Origin: CAZMNF01 sp964567595
GTDB taxonomy: Bacteria; Bipolaricaulota; Bipolaricaulia; RBG-16-55-9
Assembly: GCA_964567595.1 (NCBI GenBank)
Contig: CAZMNF010000020.1
Location: 1 to 32,701, forward strand
DNA length: 32,701 nt
Direction of reading: 5' to 3'
The translations under genes and the position numbers were made by a program. Under the pieces are notes generated by a model. That model was not told where the DNA came from, searched no databases, and worked only from the letters and a program-made list of their open reading frames with translations. Position 1 is the first letter of the stretch, and each line of letters starts with the position of its first letter. Shown here piece by piece: positions 1 through 7,553 of the stretch.

Positions 1-56
1 TGGAGGGCTCGTCCGTGCAGCCGTGCCTCATGTGCCACCCCGATTTTGAGCGATAA
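1..56 (+). CDS. C-terminal end of a c-type cytochrome (partial)
   Basis: Only the last 17 residues and a TAA stop are in the window, in the frame that starts at base 3. They contain a CLMCH heme-attachment site (C-x-x-C-H) eleven residues before the end, followed by PDFER. This is a normal way for a small or multiheme c-type cytochrome to end, and it agrees with the cytochrome island that follows. The 5' part lies outside the window, so heme number and family cannot be given. A chance match is possible for so short a piece, but a heme motif in a frame that closes cleanly beside a cytochrome cluster makes a real gene likely. Confidence 0.6.
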   Translation, partial: EGSSVQPCLMCHPDFER

Positions 57-124
57 TGCCGACCCGTAAGCCCCTCGGAGGGGCCGCCGAGCGGACCGTG
101 CGCCCTCGGTCGAAGCCGACCCGA

Positions 125-187
125 TTGATGTCGGTCACCGATGGGGTTGACTCAGATCAAGTAGTAGTGTATACTTAACTCTGGAAT
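125..187 (+). promoter_or_regulatory. Promoter of the first Crp/Fnr gene with tandem FNR-type boxes
   Basis: Two FNR-like palindromes lie 22 bp apart centre to centre: TTGAT-N4-GTCAC at 125-138 and TTGAC-N4-ATCAA at 147-160. The second is one base from the classical FNR site TTGAT-N4-ATCAA. A textbook sigma-70 promoter overlaps it: TTGACT (147-152), 17-bp spacer, TATACT (170-175). Its -35 is the left half of the box, so an FNR-type protein bound there should block this promoter. A second -10-like hexamer, TGGAAT (182-187), is centred 31 bp after the box, the class II activator position. A constitutive promoter repressed by the gene product, perhaps with an activated second start, fits best. 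Confidence 0.7.
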
Positions 188-224
188 AGGGGCCAGTGTC
201 GGGGCGAAGGGAGGACGAGCGCCC

Positions 225-974
225 ATGATGTTCCCCGCGAGCCGCGCGGTCCATAGGACAAGCACCTGTCCGAGCTGTCCCAACTCGCAGTGTCTGTCGG
301 TCTTCTCCGAGCTGGACCCGGATGCGTGGCAGCAACTCCAAACGCACATGAATCGGCTCCGCTACGAGGCGGGCGACGTCCTCTATCGGGAAGGGACGCC
401 GATTTTCGGCGTCTACATTGTCTGTTCCGGGCAGGTCAAACTGACCCAACGCGATGAGAGACACCGGCTCATTCTGAAGATTGTCGGCCCCTCCGGCGCG
501 CTCGGCGAAGAGGACATGTTCAACGACGTCTATTCCGCCACGGCGGAGGCGCTGGAACCGACCCAAGCGATGTTCGTGGCGCGCGACCAATTGATGGCGT
601 TTATGCAGGCGAACCCCGAGATTTTGCTCAAGCTGGCAGCGCGGCTCTCGCTCCAAGTCAAGGGGTTCCAAGCCAAGGTCATGGAGGCGGCCTACGAGGA
701 AGTCGAAGAGCGTCTAGCCCGCATCCTGCTCCGCTTGGCCAGTCGCCAGGGCACCGACACCGGCAGCGGGACGGAACTCCGGTTGAGACTGAGCCGGGCC
801 GACCTCGCCGAGTTGGCCGGCATCTCCACCGAGACGGCCATCCGAACGCTGCGGGAGTTCGCGGACCGCGGCCTGATCGATTTGGATCGTCGCCGGATCA
901 CGGTCAAGGACCGGGCTGGCCTCGATGCCCTGGTCGAACCGTTCACCTCGGAGATGGAAGAGACCCTTTACTGA
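225..974 (+). CDS. Crp/Fnr-family regulator with FNR-like N-terminal cysteines
   Basis: A 249-residue transcription factor of the Crp/Fnr family. The N-terminus has C15-x2-C18-x4-C23, close to the cluster-binding cysteines of FNR (C-x2-C-x5-C in E. coli). Another cysteine, C67 (YIVCSGQVKL), is a possible fourth ligand, though it is not at the position of E. coli C122. The cyclic-nucleotide-binding-like beta roll follows (about 28-140), then a dimer helix and a winged helix-turn-helix (about 180-235) whose recognition helix STETAIRTLREF keeps the E and R of the FNR E-x-x-S-R motif. Two ATGs are adjacent (225 and 228), with GGGAGG a suitable distance upstream. An oxygen- or NO-sensing [4Fe-4S] role is inferred from the cysteines. 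The 3' end overlaps the convergent second Crp gene by 7 bases. Confidence 0.88.
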   Translation: MMFPASRAVHRTSTCPSCPNSQCLSVFSELDPDAWQQLQTHMNRLRYEAGDVLYREGTPIFGVYIVCSGQVKLTQRDERHRLILKIVGPSGALGEEDMFNDVYSATAEALEPTQAMFVARDQLMAFMQANPEILLKLAARLSLQVKGFQAKVMEAAYEEVEERLARILLRLASRQGTDTGSGTELRLRLSRADLAELAGISTETAIRTLREFADRGLIDLDRRRITVKDRAGLDALVEPFTSEMEETLY

Positions 975-1693
975 GTGCCCCCCGCCCGCGCTCTCAGCCC
1001 GTCCCGATCCCGAACGCGTAAGCTGCGCTCCTCGAGCTCGATCAACCCCTCATGGCGCCAATCGCTCAGGATGCGAATCGCCGTCTCGGGCCGCAGGCCC
1101 AACAGCTCCGCCAGCTCGGTGCGGCTCAGCTGCAGGCCCAACGCCCCGCGCTCGCCCTCGCGATGGCCGAACCGGTCCATGAGCCGAAGTAACACTCGGG
1201 CCATGCGCGCGTCGCTGCAGTCATAGGCCAATTCCACGCGGGCGCGATGGTTCGCCATGAGTCGCTCGGCCATCGTCCCGAGGAGCGTCCTCGCCACCTC
1301 CGGATAGCCGTCCATGACGGCTTCGAGATCGCCCCGTGGGAGGTAGCAGAGCCGGGTCGCGCCGATGGCCTGGGCGCTGGCGGCGTACGTCCGCTCGCTG
1401 AACAGGGCCTCCTCGCCGAGCGGGTCCCCGCGTCCGCGCAGGTCCAGAATGTGGACGCGCGAGCCGTCGCGCGTGCTCTGGGAGAGCTTGACGATCCCGC
1501 TGTTGACGACGTAGAGCCCGTCGGCCGGTCGCCCCGTCTGAAAGATCAGCTCGTCCGGGTCGCGCGCAAACGGGTGGAGATGCGGAAGGACCGCCTGAGC
1601 GGCCGGCGAGCTGAGGGCGGCAAACGGGCCCACCGACGGCAAGCGGCGGCACGGTGCGCGATGCTCCGAGGTCTGGTTCCCGTGATCGGCCAT
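968..1693 (-). CDS. Second Crp/Fnr-family regulator, without an FNR cysteine cluster
   Basis: A 241-residue Crp/Fnr protein with an effector beta roll (GLYVVNSGIVKLSQ, GEEALFSERTYAASAQA) and a C-terminal winged helix (LSRTELAELLGLRPETAIRILSDW). Only three scattered cysteines are present (about C14, one in RLCYL, one in YDCSD), so no FNR-type cluster is apparent and the effector is unknown. I chose ATG 1693 over a longer frame beginning at 1780: GGGAGGGAG precedes it closely, and the longer start lies inside a regulatory palindrome. The recognition helix resembles that of the neighbouring regulator (E-T-A-I-R shared), so both may read similar operators. The gene is divergent from the cytochrome operon and convergent with the first Crp/Fnr gene. 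Confidence 0.88.
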   Translation of the reverse strand: MADHGNQTSEHRAPCRRLPSVGPFAALSSPAAQAVLPHLHPFARDPDELIFQTGRPADGLYVVNSGIVKLSQSTRDGSRVHILDLRGRGDPLGEEALFSERTYAASAQAIGATRLCYLPRGDLEAVMDGYPEVARTLLGTMAERLMANHRARVELAYDCSDARMARVLLRLMDRFGHREGERGALGLQLSRTELAELLGLRPETAIRILSDWRHEGLIELEERSLRVRDRDGLRARAGGTQ

Positions 1694-1719
1694 CGGTCTC
1701 CCTCCCTTACGCCGTGGAA

Positions 1720-1783
1720 ATCCTACTCTGGCGGCATCGCGGACGGAATGACGTCCCTCAGAGACGGAGTTGACCTGCATCAG
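1720..1783 (-). promoter_or_regulatory. Promoter of the second Crp/Fnr gene, tandem FNR-type boxes
   Basis: On the reverse strand, CTGAT-N4-GTCAA (1783-1770) and CTGAG-N4-GTCAT (1761-1748) are centred at 1776.5 and 1754.5, 22 bp apart. TAGGAT (1725-1720), a plausible -10, is centred 32 bp after the proximal box. The predicted start near 1713 leaves a leader of about 20 bases that contains the GGGAGGGAG ribosome-binding site of ATG 1693. The proximal box and the -10 are individually weak. The shared geometry with other promoters in the window is the main support. Confidence 0.5.
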
Positions 1784-1807
1784 ACCGGGATGTCGAGCCC
1801 GAGCGGG

Positions 1808-1873
1808 CCATGATCGACATCATGGCGAGGCGTGAGGCGAATCATATGCACGATAAAAAGGTCTGAATAGCAT
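1808..1873 (+). promoter_or_regulatory. Promoter of the five-gene cytochrome operon, tandem FNR-type boxes
   Basis: CCATGAT-CGAC-ATCATGG (1808-1825) is a perfect 7-bp-arm palindrome with an FNR-type ATGAT-N4-ATCAT core. GTGAG-N4-ATCAT (1832-1845) follows with its centre 22 bp away. TAGCAT (1868-1873) is centred 32 bp beyond the second box. A start near 1880 would give a very short leader for ATG 1888, or about 35 bases for an alternative GTG at 1915. The region between this operon and the second Crp/Fnr gene thus carries four FNR-type boxes, two for each direction. Confidence 0.55.
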
Positions 1874-1887
1874 GATTGCCGATCACG

Positions 1888-2673
1888 ATGGCGGACCGAA
1901 CGAGGCAATTCGCGGTGACACAGCTCTGCCTGCTCGCGCTGCTCGGCCTCGTCGTCCTGACGTCCGGGCACGCCCAACCCTCTGCTCAGAAGCAGCTGCA
2001 AGGCTCGGTCCACGCGGAACTGGACTGCACGGCGTGCCATTCGGACATCACCGAACCGCAAGGCAGCCGCCCGGCCGAGGTCGACTATCGAGCCTGCACG
2101 GACTGTCACGACAGCGCCGAGCCGTACTGGGAGAGCATCCACGGTCGCGCGCTGGACGAGGGCGTCGCGGCGGCCGCCACCTGCGCGGACTGCCACGGCT
2201 CGCACGCCATCGAGCCCGTGGCCGCCGAGACGTCTCCCGTGTCTCGGGCGAATCTGCCCCAGACCTGCGGCGAGTGCCACCAGAACAGCGAGCTCTCGCA
2301 GCGCTACGGCGTCCCGGCCCATCGCTACGAGACCTACATGGACAGCTACCACGGCATCTTGCTTTCCGAGGGCGACGTCGTCGCCGCGGACTGCACCAGT
2401 TGCCACGGCGATCACCTGATTCTGGCGCAGTCCCACCCGCAGTCGACGATCCACCCGGACAACCTCCCCGAGACGTGCGGCCAGTGCCACCCCAACGCGG
2501 GCGAGTCGTTCACCAAGGGCCAGGTCCATGTTCAAGCCGATCCGGGGGCCTCCACCGGCGTCTGGATCGTGCGCGCGTTCTACACCGTCTTCATCGCCAT
2601 CTTGGGGATCTTCTTCATCGGACACATCCTGCTGGACGCAACCCGCTGGCTGAGGAGGCGTTATGGGCACTGA
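1888..2673 (+). CDS. Hexaheme c-type cytochrome with C-terminal membrane anchor
   Basis: A 261-residue exported cytochrome with six CxxCH sites: CTACH, CTDCH, CADCH, CGECH, CTSCH and CGQCH. An N-terminal signal sequence (hydrophobic LCLLALLGLVVL after two arginines) and one C-terminal membrane helix (about WIVRAFYTVFIAILGIFF) followed by basic residues place the hemes outside the cytoplasmic membrane. Histidine-rich spacers (SIHG, SYHG, CHGSH, CHGDH) probably supply distal ligands. The same repeat style occurs in the 9-heme and 11-heme proteins nearby. It overlaps the next gene, a cytochrome b, by 11 bases, suggesting a quinone-linked b/c module. The start is uncertain: ATG 1888 keeps a basic signal-peptide N-terminus but lacks a clear Shine-Dalgarno; GTG 1915 has GAGG nine bases upstream but loses the arginines. 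Confidence 0.88.
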   Translation: MADRTRQFAVTQLCLLALLGLVVLTSGHAQPSAQKQLQGSVHAELDCTACHSDITEPQGSRPAEVDYRACTDCHDSAEPYWESIHGRALDEGVAAAATCADCHGSHAIEPVAAETSPVSRANLPQTCGECHQNSELSQRYGVPAHRYETYMDSYHGILLSEGDVVAADCTSCHGDHLILAQSHPQSTIHPDNLPETCGQCHPNAGESFTKGQVHVQADPGASTGVWIVRAFYTVFIAILGIFFIGHILLDATRWLRRRYGH

Positions 2674-3415
2674 GCGATCCGGGCAGACGATCGAGCGCAT
2701 GAATCGCCAGATGCGCATTCAACACGGCTTGCTGTTGGTTTCGGTCACATTGCTGATTCTGACAGGGTTAGGACTGCTCTACAGCGGCAGTTGGTTCGGC
2801 CAGGCGCTCGTCAGCCTGGAGGGCGGCTTCGAGGCCCGCGGCTGGCTGCATCGCGCTGCCGCCGTGCTGTTGATCCTGACCGCGCTGTATCACATCGCCT
2901 ACATTGTCTTCTCCCGCCGGGGCCACGAGGAGTTTCTCCAGCTGTTGCTGCGCGGACGGGACGTTCGCGACTGGATGGCCATGCTCGCTTACGATCTCGG
3001 GCGCCGCGAGACGAAGCCGAGGCTCGACCGCTACAGCTTCCGCGAGAAGCTACAATACTGGGCGTTCGTCGTCTTCTGTCTGATTATGATCCTGAGCGGG
3101 GCGCTGCTGTGGGCGTTTCCCGCGATGTTCGGCCTGCTGCCCAAGTGGACCTTCGACGTCTCCATCGCCGTCCACAGCGGCACGGGGACGCTGATCGTCG
3201 TCGTGCTGACGCTGTGGCACCTCTACATCGTCCACCTGGCGCCGGGACGGTTCCCCGGCGACGGCAGCTTCTGGCACGGACAGATGCCCGTGGAACGTCT
3301 CCGGGAGGAACACCCGCTCGAATACGATCGGCTCGTCGCCCAGGGCGTGATCCGGCCCGCCCCGTCGGACGCGTCGTCGCCGCCGGACGATCGCGAAGGG
3401 GGCGAGACGGCATGA
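2663..3415 (+). CDS. Diheme cytochrome b subunit (formate dehydrogenase gamma / b561-like)
   Basis: A 250-residue integral membrane protein with about four hydrophobic helices and histidines placed as in the FdnI/HydC-type cytochrome b family: IQHG near residue 20, WLHRA, LYHIAY, AVHSGTG and LWHLYIVH. Such subunits bind two b hemes and exchange electrons between the membrane quinone pool and a periplasmic partner. Here the partner should be the multiheme c proteins encoded on either side. GAGGAGG precedes ATG 2663, and the start lies within the previous gene. The stop overlaps the next ATG (ATGA), so translational coupling is expected. The C-terminal tail is soluble and acidic. The direction of electron flow cannot be read from the sequence. 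Confidence 0.85.
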   Translation: MGTERSGQTIERMNRQMRIQHGLLLVSVTLLILTGLGLLYSGSWFGQALVSLEGGFEARGWLHRAAAVLLILTALYHIAYIVFSRRGHEEFLQLLLRGRDVRDWMAMLAYDLGRRETKPRLDRYSFREKLQYWAFVVFCLIMILSGALLWAFPAMFGLLPKWTFDVSIAVHSGTGTLIVVVLTLWHLYIVHLAPGRFPGDGSFWHGQMPVERLREEHPLEYDRLVAQGVIRPAPSDASSPPDDREGGETA

Positions 3416-4488
3416 AGCGCGTCTGGACGAGCACCGCGTTGGGGGCGCTCGCCATTGGTCTCGTCGCGTTCGTGGCCGTTGCCTCCCAGGACGAGCCGCG
3501 GGACCCGAACGGGCGCTGCATGGTCAACTGCCACGGGGACCCCGGCTTCAAGGAGGAAGTGGCCCCCGGCAAGTTCCGCTCGCTCTACGTGGACTACGAA
3601 GCCTTCCAGAACTCCGTCCACGGCGACAAGCTCTGCACCGACTGCCACACCGACGTCAACACGCTGCCGCACCCGGAGCGCCCCGAGGACGTGTCCTGTC
3701 TGCAGTGTCATCGACAGGGCAACGTCGTCGGCGCGCCGACGGAAGAGCAACCGTGGAGCTATCAGAACAGCGTGCACGCCGACGCAGCCGCCGAAGGGAA
3801 CGAGAACGCCCCCTACTGCACGACCTGCCACGGCGTCCACAACGTGTTGCCCCCGGACGATCCCGACTCGACCGTCCATCGCTCCAACGTTCCCGACACC
3901 TGCGGCCGATGCCATACCGACGTCCACGCGACCTACGCCCGTAGCGTGCACGGCAAGGCCGTGTCCCGCGGCGACCTGGACTCGGCCGTCTGTAGCGACT
4001 GCCACGAGGAACACGGCATCCTGGCCTCGGAGAACCCGCAGAGTTCGACCAACCCGCAGAACGTCAACCACACCTGCGCCGAGTGCCACGCCGACCAGAC
4101 CGTCATGCGGCGCGAGGATGTGCCCGTGGAGCAAGTCGAAGCCTACGAGGACAGCTTCCACGGGATCGCGGTCAAGTTCGGCGAGCTGGACGCGGCCAAC
4201 TGCACGAGCTGCCACGAATATCACTTGATCCTGTCGCAGGAGAACCCGGCATCGCCCATTCACAAGAGCAACCTTGACGACACGTGCGGCGAGTGCCACC
4301 CGAACGCCACCGACAACGTCGCCCTGGGCCGGGTCCACGTCGTCCCGAGCGACCCGAGCGCGGGGATCGTCTACTACGTCGCCCAGTTCTTCAAGTGGCT
4401 GACGTTGACCGTGCTCGCGGTGCTCTTTGCCCACATTCTGATCGACCTGTTCGGACGGCTGCGCCGTCGCAGCGCGGAAGAGGGATGA
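3412..4488 (+). CDS. Nonaheme c-type cytochrome with one CX3CH site and a C-terminal anchor
   Basis: A 358-residue exported protein. After a signal segment (about residues 6-25) come nine heme sites: an unusual C36-M-V-N-C40-H41 (CX3CH), then CTDCH, CLQCH, CTTCH, CGRCH, CSDCH, CAECH, CTSCH and CGECH. A C-terminal hydrophobic helix (within YYVAQFFKWLTLTVLAVLF) and a basic end anchor it. The HG and CH-x-x-H spacing matches the hexaheme and 11-heme proteins, so these are one family with different repeat numbers. Paired with the following FdnI-like cytochrome b, it resembles the two halves of Geobacter CbcL, in which a nonaheme c domain is fused to a diheme b domain. That comparison is from memory and the orthology is unproven. 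The start ATG 3412 overlaps the upstream stop by 4 bases. Confidence 0.87.
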   Translation: MKRVWTSTALGALAIGLVAFVAVASQDEPRDPNGRCMVNCHGDPGFKEEVAPGKFRSLYVDYEAFQNSVHGDKLCTDCHTDVNTLPHPERPEDVSCLQCHRQGNVVGAPTEEQPWSYQNSVHADAAAEGNENAPYCTTCHGVHNVLPPDDPDSTVHRSNVPDTCGRCHTDVHATYARSVHGKAVSRGDLDSAVCSDCHEEHGILASENPQSSTNPQNVNHTCAECHADQTVMRREDVPVEQVEAYEDSFHGIAVKFGELDAANCTSCHEYHLILSQENPASPIHKSNLDDTCGECHPNATDNVALGRVHVVPSDPSAGIVYYVAQFFKWLTLTVLAVLFAHILIDLFGRLRRRSAEEG

Positions 4489-4499
4489 AGGGGACGGCC

Positions 4500-5450
4500 A
4501 TGAATCGAGACCCCGATCCGAACGCTGAGCCTGAGCTGAGCGAACGGCTCCGGCGCGAGCTTGAAGCGGAGTACGGCGCCACGCTCGACGACGAGACGCT
4601 CGAGCGGATCCGCAGCGAGGTCAAGGATCGCCTGCGCGAGGAGATCGAGGCGGAGCAACGCCGGCGCCAGGAGGCCACAGCTGCTAGCCCGGATCAAGCG
4701 GGCGAAAGGCACTTCCTCCGCTTCGGCCTCAACATTCGCATTCAGCATGCCGTCATGGCCGTCGCCTGCATCATCCTGATCGTGACGGGCCTGCCGATCA
4801 AGTTCCACAACACGGCCTGGGCGGAGTTCCTCTTCGATCTCATGGGCGGTCTCGGCGTCGGTCGGTTCTGGCACCGCATCGGCGCGACGATGCTCATTGG
4901 CGTCGGCATCTGGCATGCCGGCTGGCTGCTGATGCCGCGCGGTCGCCGCGAGTTCTTGGCGCTGTTGCCGAGGCCGAAGGACGCCGTCGACTTCTTCGTC
5001 AACATCAAGCACCTGCTCGGCCTCAGCGATGAACAGCCCAGGTTCGGGCGATTCAGCTACGTGGAAAAGTTCGATTACTGGGCCGTCTACTGGGGCATGG
5101 TCATCATGATCGGCTCGGGGCTGATCCTGTGGTTCAACAACATTGCGCTGGCCTATCTGCCGCTGTTCGCCATCGACATCGCCCGCGAGGCCCACTCCGA
5201 CGAGGCGATGCTGGCGACGCTGGCCATCGTCGTCTGGCACTGGTACAACGCCCACTTCAACCCGGAAATATTCCCGTACAACCCGACGATTATGACGGGC
5301 CGCATCCCCGAGCACCGCATGAAGGAGGAGCACCCGCTGGAATACGAGGCGATCACGGGCAAGCCCCCCGACGAAGCCGAGGCCCCCGGGCCGTCAACCC
5401 CATCCGACGATCCGGCCGGTGACCCCGCCTCCGAGGAGGTGCGCTCATGA
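4500..5450 (+). CDS. Diheme cytochrome b subunit with charged N-terminal extension
   Basis: A 316-residue membrane protein of the formate-dehydrogenase-gamma/b561-like group. Histidines sit in IQHAV, FWHRIG, IWHAGW, EAHSDE and VWHWYNAH on about four helices. Unlike its paralogue at 2663 it begins with some 70 cytoplasmic, strongly charged residues (SERLRRELEAEY, RIRSEVKDRLREEIEAEQRR) that should form a helix or coiled coil and could dock a partner. The last 40 residues are acidic and proline-rich. I prefer ATG 4500 (AAGGGGA at a 5-base spacing). ATG 4485 would give an ATGA overlap like the other junctions and five more residues. The likely job is quinol/quinone chemistry for the neighbouring 9- and 19-heme cytochromes. 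Confidence 0.84.
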   Translation: MNRDPDPNAEPELSERLRRELEAEYGATLDDETLERIRSEVKDRLREEIEAEQRRRQEATAASPDQAGERHFLRFGLNIRIQHAVMAVACIILIVTGLPIKFHNTAWAEFLFDLMGGLGVGRFWHRIGATMLIGVGIWHAGWLLMPRGRREFLALLPRPKDAVDFFVNIKHLLGLSDEQPRFGRFSYVEKFDYWAVYWGMVIMIGSGLILWFNNIALAYLPLFAIDIAREAHSDEAMLATLAIVVWHWYNAHFNPEIFPYNPTIMTGRIPEHRMKEEHPLEYEAITGKPPDEAEAPGPSTPSDDPAGDPASEEVRS

Positions 5451-7369
5451 GACGGCGCACCAAGTGGATCGCGATCGGCGTGATCGTCTTGCTCGTCGCC
5501 TGGGCGGGCTACGTGGGGATTCGGGCGACCGACAGCCCCGAGTTCTGCGCCTCGTGTCACTACATGGAGCCCTACGTCCAGAATTGGGAGACGTCGTCGC
5601 ACAACGACGTGAACTGCATCGAGTGCCACGCCGAGCCGGGCGTCGGCGGCTATCTCGAGCGGAAAACCCGGCTGTTGGGCGAGGTCATTCGCTACGCCGT
5701 CGGCGCTTACAGCACCCAACCCCATGCGCGCCTGAGCGATGAGCAGTGCCTCGGTTGCCACGAACAGGAGACGCTGGAACGGACGCAGACCTATTCCGAG
5801 GAGATCCCATTCAGCCACGAGCACCATTACGAGGACGCCTCGCGCGGCGTGCAACTCCGCTGCAACACCTGCCACAGCGAGCTGGTCCAGGGCAGCCACA
5901 TGGCCGTCGATCAATCGACGTGCGTCGACTGCCACTTCATGGGTCGGCCGGCAAGCGAGCCGCTCAGCGGCTGCGAAGGCTGTCATGGCCCCCCGAAGGA
6001 CAAGATCCAGGTCGACGGCGTCACGTTCAACCACTCCGACTACGCCCAGAGCGATGTCGACTGCCTGACCTGCCACACTCACGTCACTCAGGGCTCGGGC
6101 GACGTGCCCCCGGAAAAGTGTTACTCGTGCCACATCGAGCGCTTTGAGGACTACGGCGACACGGAGAAGGTCCACGACGTCCACGTCACGGCGGAGCAGT
6201 TGACCTGCCGGGACTGCCACACCGACATTCAGCATGGGGAGTTCCAGCTCAGCCAGGCGATCACACCCGACTGCCGGACGTGTCACGCCAGCGGCCACTC
6301 GGTGCAAGAGGGGATGTATATCGGCACGGGCGGCGAGGGCGTCGAGTCGCGGCCCGACCCGATGTTCCTCTCCAACGTGACCTGCTCCGGTTGCCACCAG
6401 CGGAATGACCAGGGCTCGCCCGTCGCCACGGTGGAAACGTCGAGCGGCCGCGAACTGCCCAAGGCGACGGCCCAGTCGTGCGTTGAGTGCCACGGCGAGG
6501 GCTTCGACTGGCTGCTCGGCAACTGGCAAGCTGAGGTGGGCGAGTACCAGCGCGCACTGGTCTCTCGCTTCGACCGGGTCGAGGCGCTCGTGGGCGGCGG
6601 CATCCAGACGCCATCGCTCGAGCTCGCGCGTCAAGCCGCCGAGCTCCCGCGCTCGGCGGACCTGGGATCGTCCAGCTCGCTCCAGACCCCGTCGGCGGAG
6701 ATCGCCCAGCAGGCCATGGACCGCTACGAACGTGCCCGGGCCAACTTGGCGCTTGTGCAGCGCGACCGCAGCAACGGCGCGCACAACGTGACCTATCTCA
6801 ACCTCCTGCTGGAGCGGATCGACTACGACCTCCAAGCCGTGGCCGAACTGTTGAGCCTGGGCCGGGTCGTGCCGCCCGACAAGCCGTCGCTGCACACGTC
6901 AGAAGCGAACTGCACCGACTGCCACACCGGCATCGAGCGCTCGACGATCGAGACCGAGCGCGAGACGTTCAACCACGGGCGACATCTGGAAAAGGGCGAG
7001 CTGTCGTGCGAGGCGTGTCACGCGACCGATGCCCCGAGCAGCGACAACCACGGCAACACGTTCGCCGACGCGGCGAACTGCACCTCATGCCACCCAACGC
7101 AGTCCGGCGTGCGCCGCATGTCCTCGGGCGAGTGCCTGCAGTGCCACTCAGCCTCAGTCGAGGTGCCGTCCGATCAGGTCGAGTTCTCGCACGAGGGCCA
7201 CACGAGCTACGGCTGCGCCTTCTGCCACGAGGGCGTCGCCAACGAGGACCACCTGAGCTACATTCAGAGCGACCCGCAGGTGCCGTTCGACCACGAGACC
7301 TGCGCCTCGTGCCACCGCGATAACATGACCGGCGCCGGCGACTGCTCCACCTGTCACACGAATCGGTAG
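5447..7369 (+). CDS. 19-heme c-type cytochrome with NapC/NrfH-like N-terminus
   Basis: A 640-residue protein with an uncleaved-looking N-terminal membrane helix (about residues 7-24) followed at once by SPEFCASCHYMEPYVQNW, the arrangement of NapC/NirT/NrfH quinol-oxidising cytochromes. I count 19 CxxCH motifs: 12 in residues 30-350, then a heme-free, helix-rich stretch of about 120 residues (EYQRALVSRFDR to AVAELLSLGRVV), then seven more to the C-terminus. Repeated F-x-H motifs before heme sites (PFSHEHH, TFNHSDY, TFNHGRH, EFSHEGH, PFDHETC) supply candidate distal histidines. GAGGAGG precedes ATG 5447, which overlaps the previous stop by 4 bases. It is the last gene of the operon and could pass electrons from quinol into a long heme wire. 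The final acceptor is unknown. Confidence 0.88.
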   Translation: MRRRTKWIAIGVIVLLVAWAGYVGIRATDSPEFCASCHYMEPYVQNWETSSHNDVNCIECHAEPGVGGYLERKTRLLGEVIRYAVGAYSTQPHARLSDEQCLGCHEQETLERTQTYSEEIPFSHEHHYEDASRGVQLRCNTCHSELVQGSHMAVDQSTCVDCHFMGRPASEPLSGCEGCHGPPKDKIQVDGVTFNHSDYAQSDVDCLTCHTHVTQGSGDVPPEKCYSCHIERFEDYGDTEKVHDVHVTAEQLTCRDCHTDIQHGEFQLSQAITPDCRTCHASGHSVQEGMYIGTGGEGVESRPDPMFLSNVTCSGCHQRNDQGSPVATVETSSGRELPKATAQSCVECHGEGFDWLLGNWQAEVGEYQRALVSRFDRVEALVGGGIQTPSLELARQAAELPRSADLGSSSSLQTPSAEIAQQAMDRYERARANLALVQRDRSNGAHNVTYLNLLLERIDYDLQAVAELLSLGRVVPPDKPSLHTSEANCTDCHTGIERSTIETERETFNHGRHLEKGELSCEACHATDAPSSDNHGNTFADAANCTSCHPTQSGVRRMSSGECLQCHSASVEVPSDQVEFSHEGHTSYGCAFCHEGVANEDHLSYIQSDPQVPFDHETCASCHRDNMTGAGDCSTCHTNR

Positions 7370-7553
7370 CGCAACGCCGAGCGATGCCACGGGCGGGGAG
7401 AACGAGCCGCGTGCCTCGTCGTCCACCGGCGCCATCAACTGGATCAGGCGCATCCTCCCATCCGGCGGGAGCTCGCCCTGATGGTTGCGGGCGTGGAGCT
7501 GAATCGCGTTCGCCCGGCGCTCGTCCTCGTCGGTCGGGAACGAGAACGGTCAC

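Noticed and set aside
3223..4434. Long reverse-strand frame (403 codons) opposite the nonaheme cytochrome
   Set aside because: It is the antisense shadow of a GC-rich gene with nine CxxCH sites on the other strand. It is Val/Gly-rich without a recognisable domain, start signal or ribosome site.
5153..6895. Reverse-strand frame of 580 codons opposite the 19-heme cytochrome
   Set aside because: Same shadow effect; the forward frame has 19 heme motifs and a coupled start.
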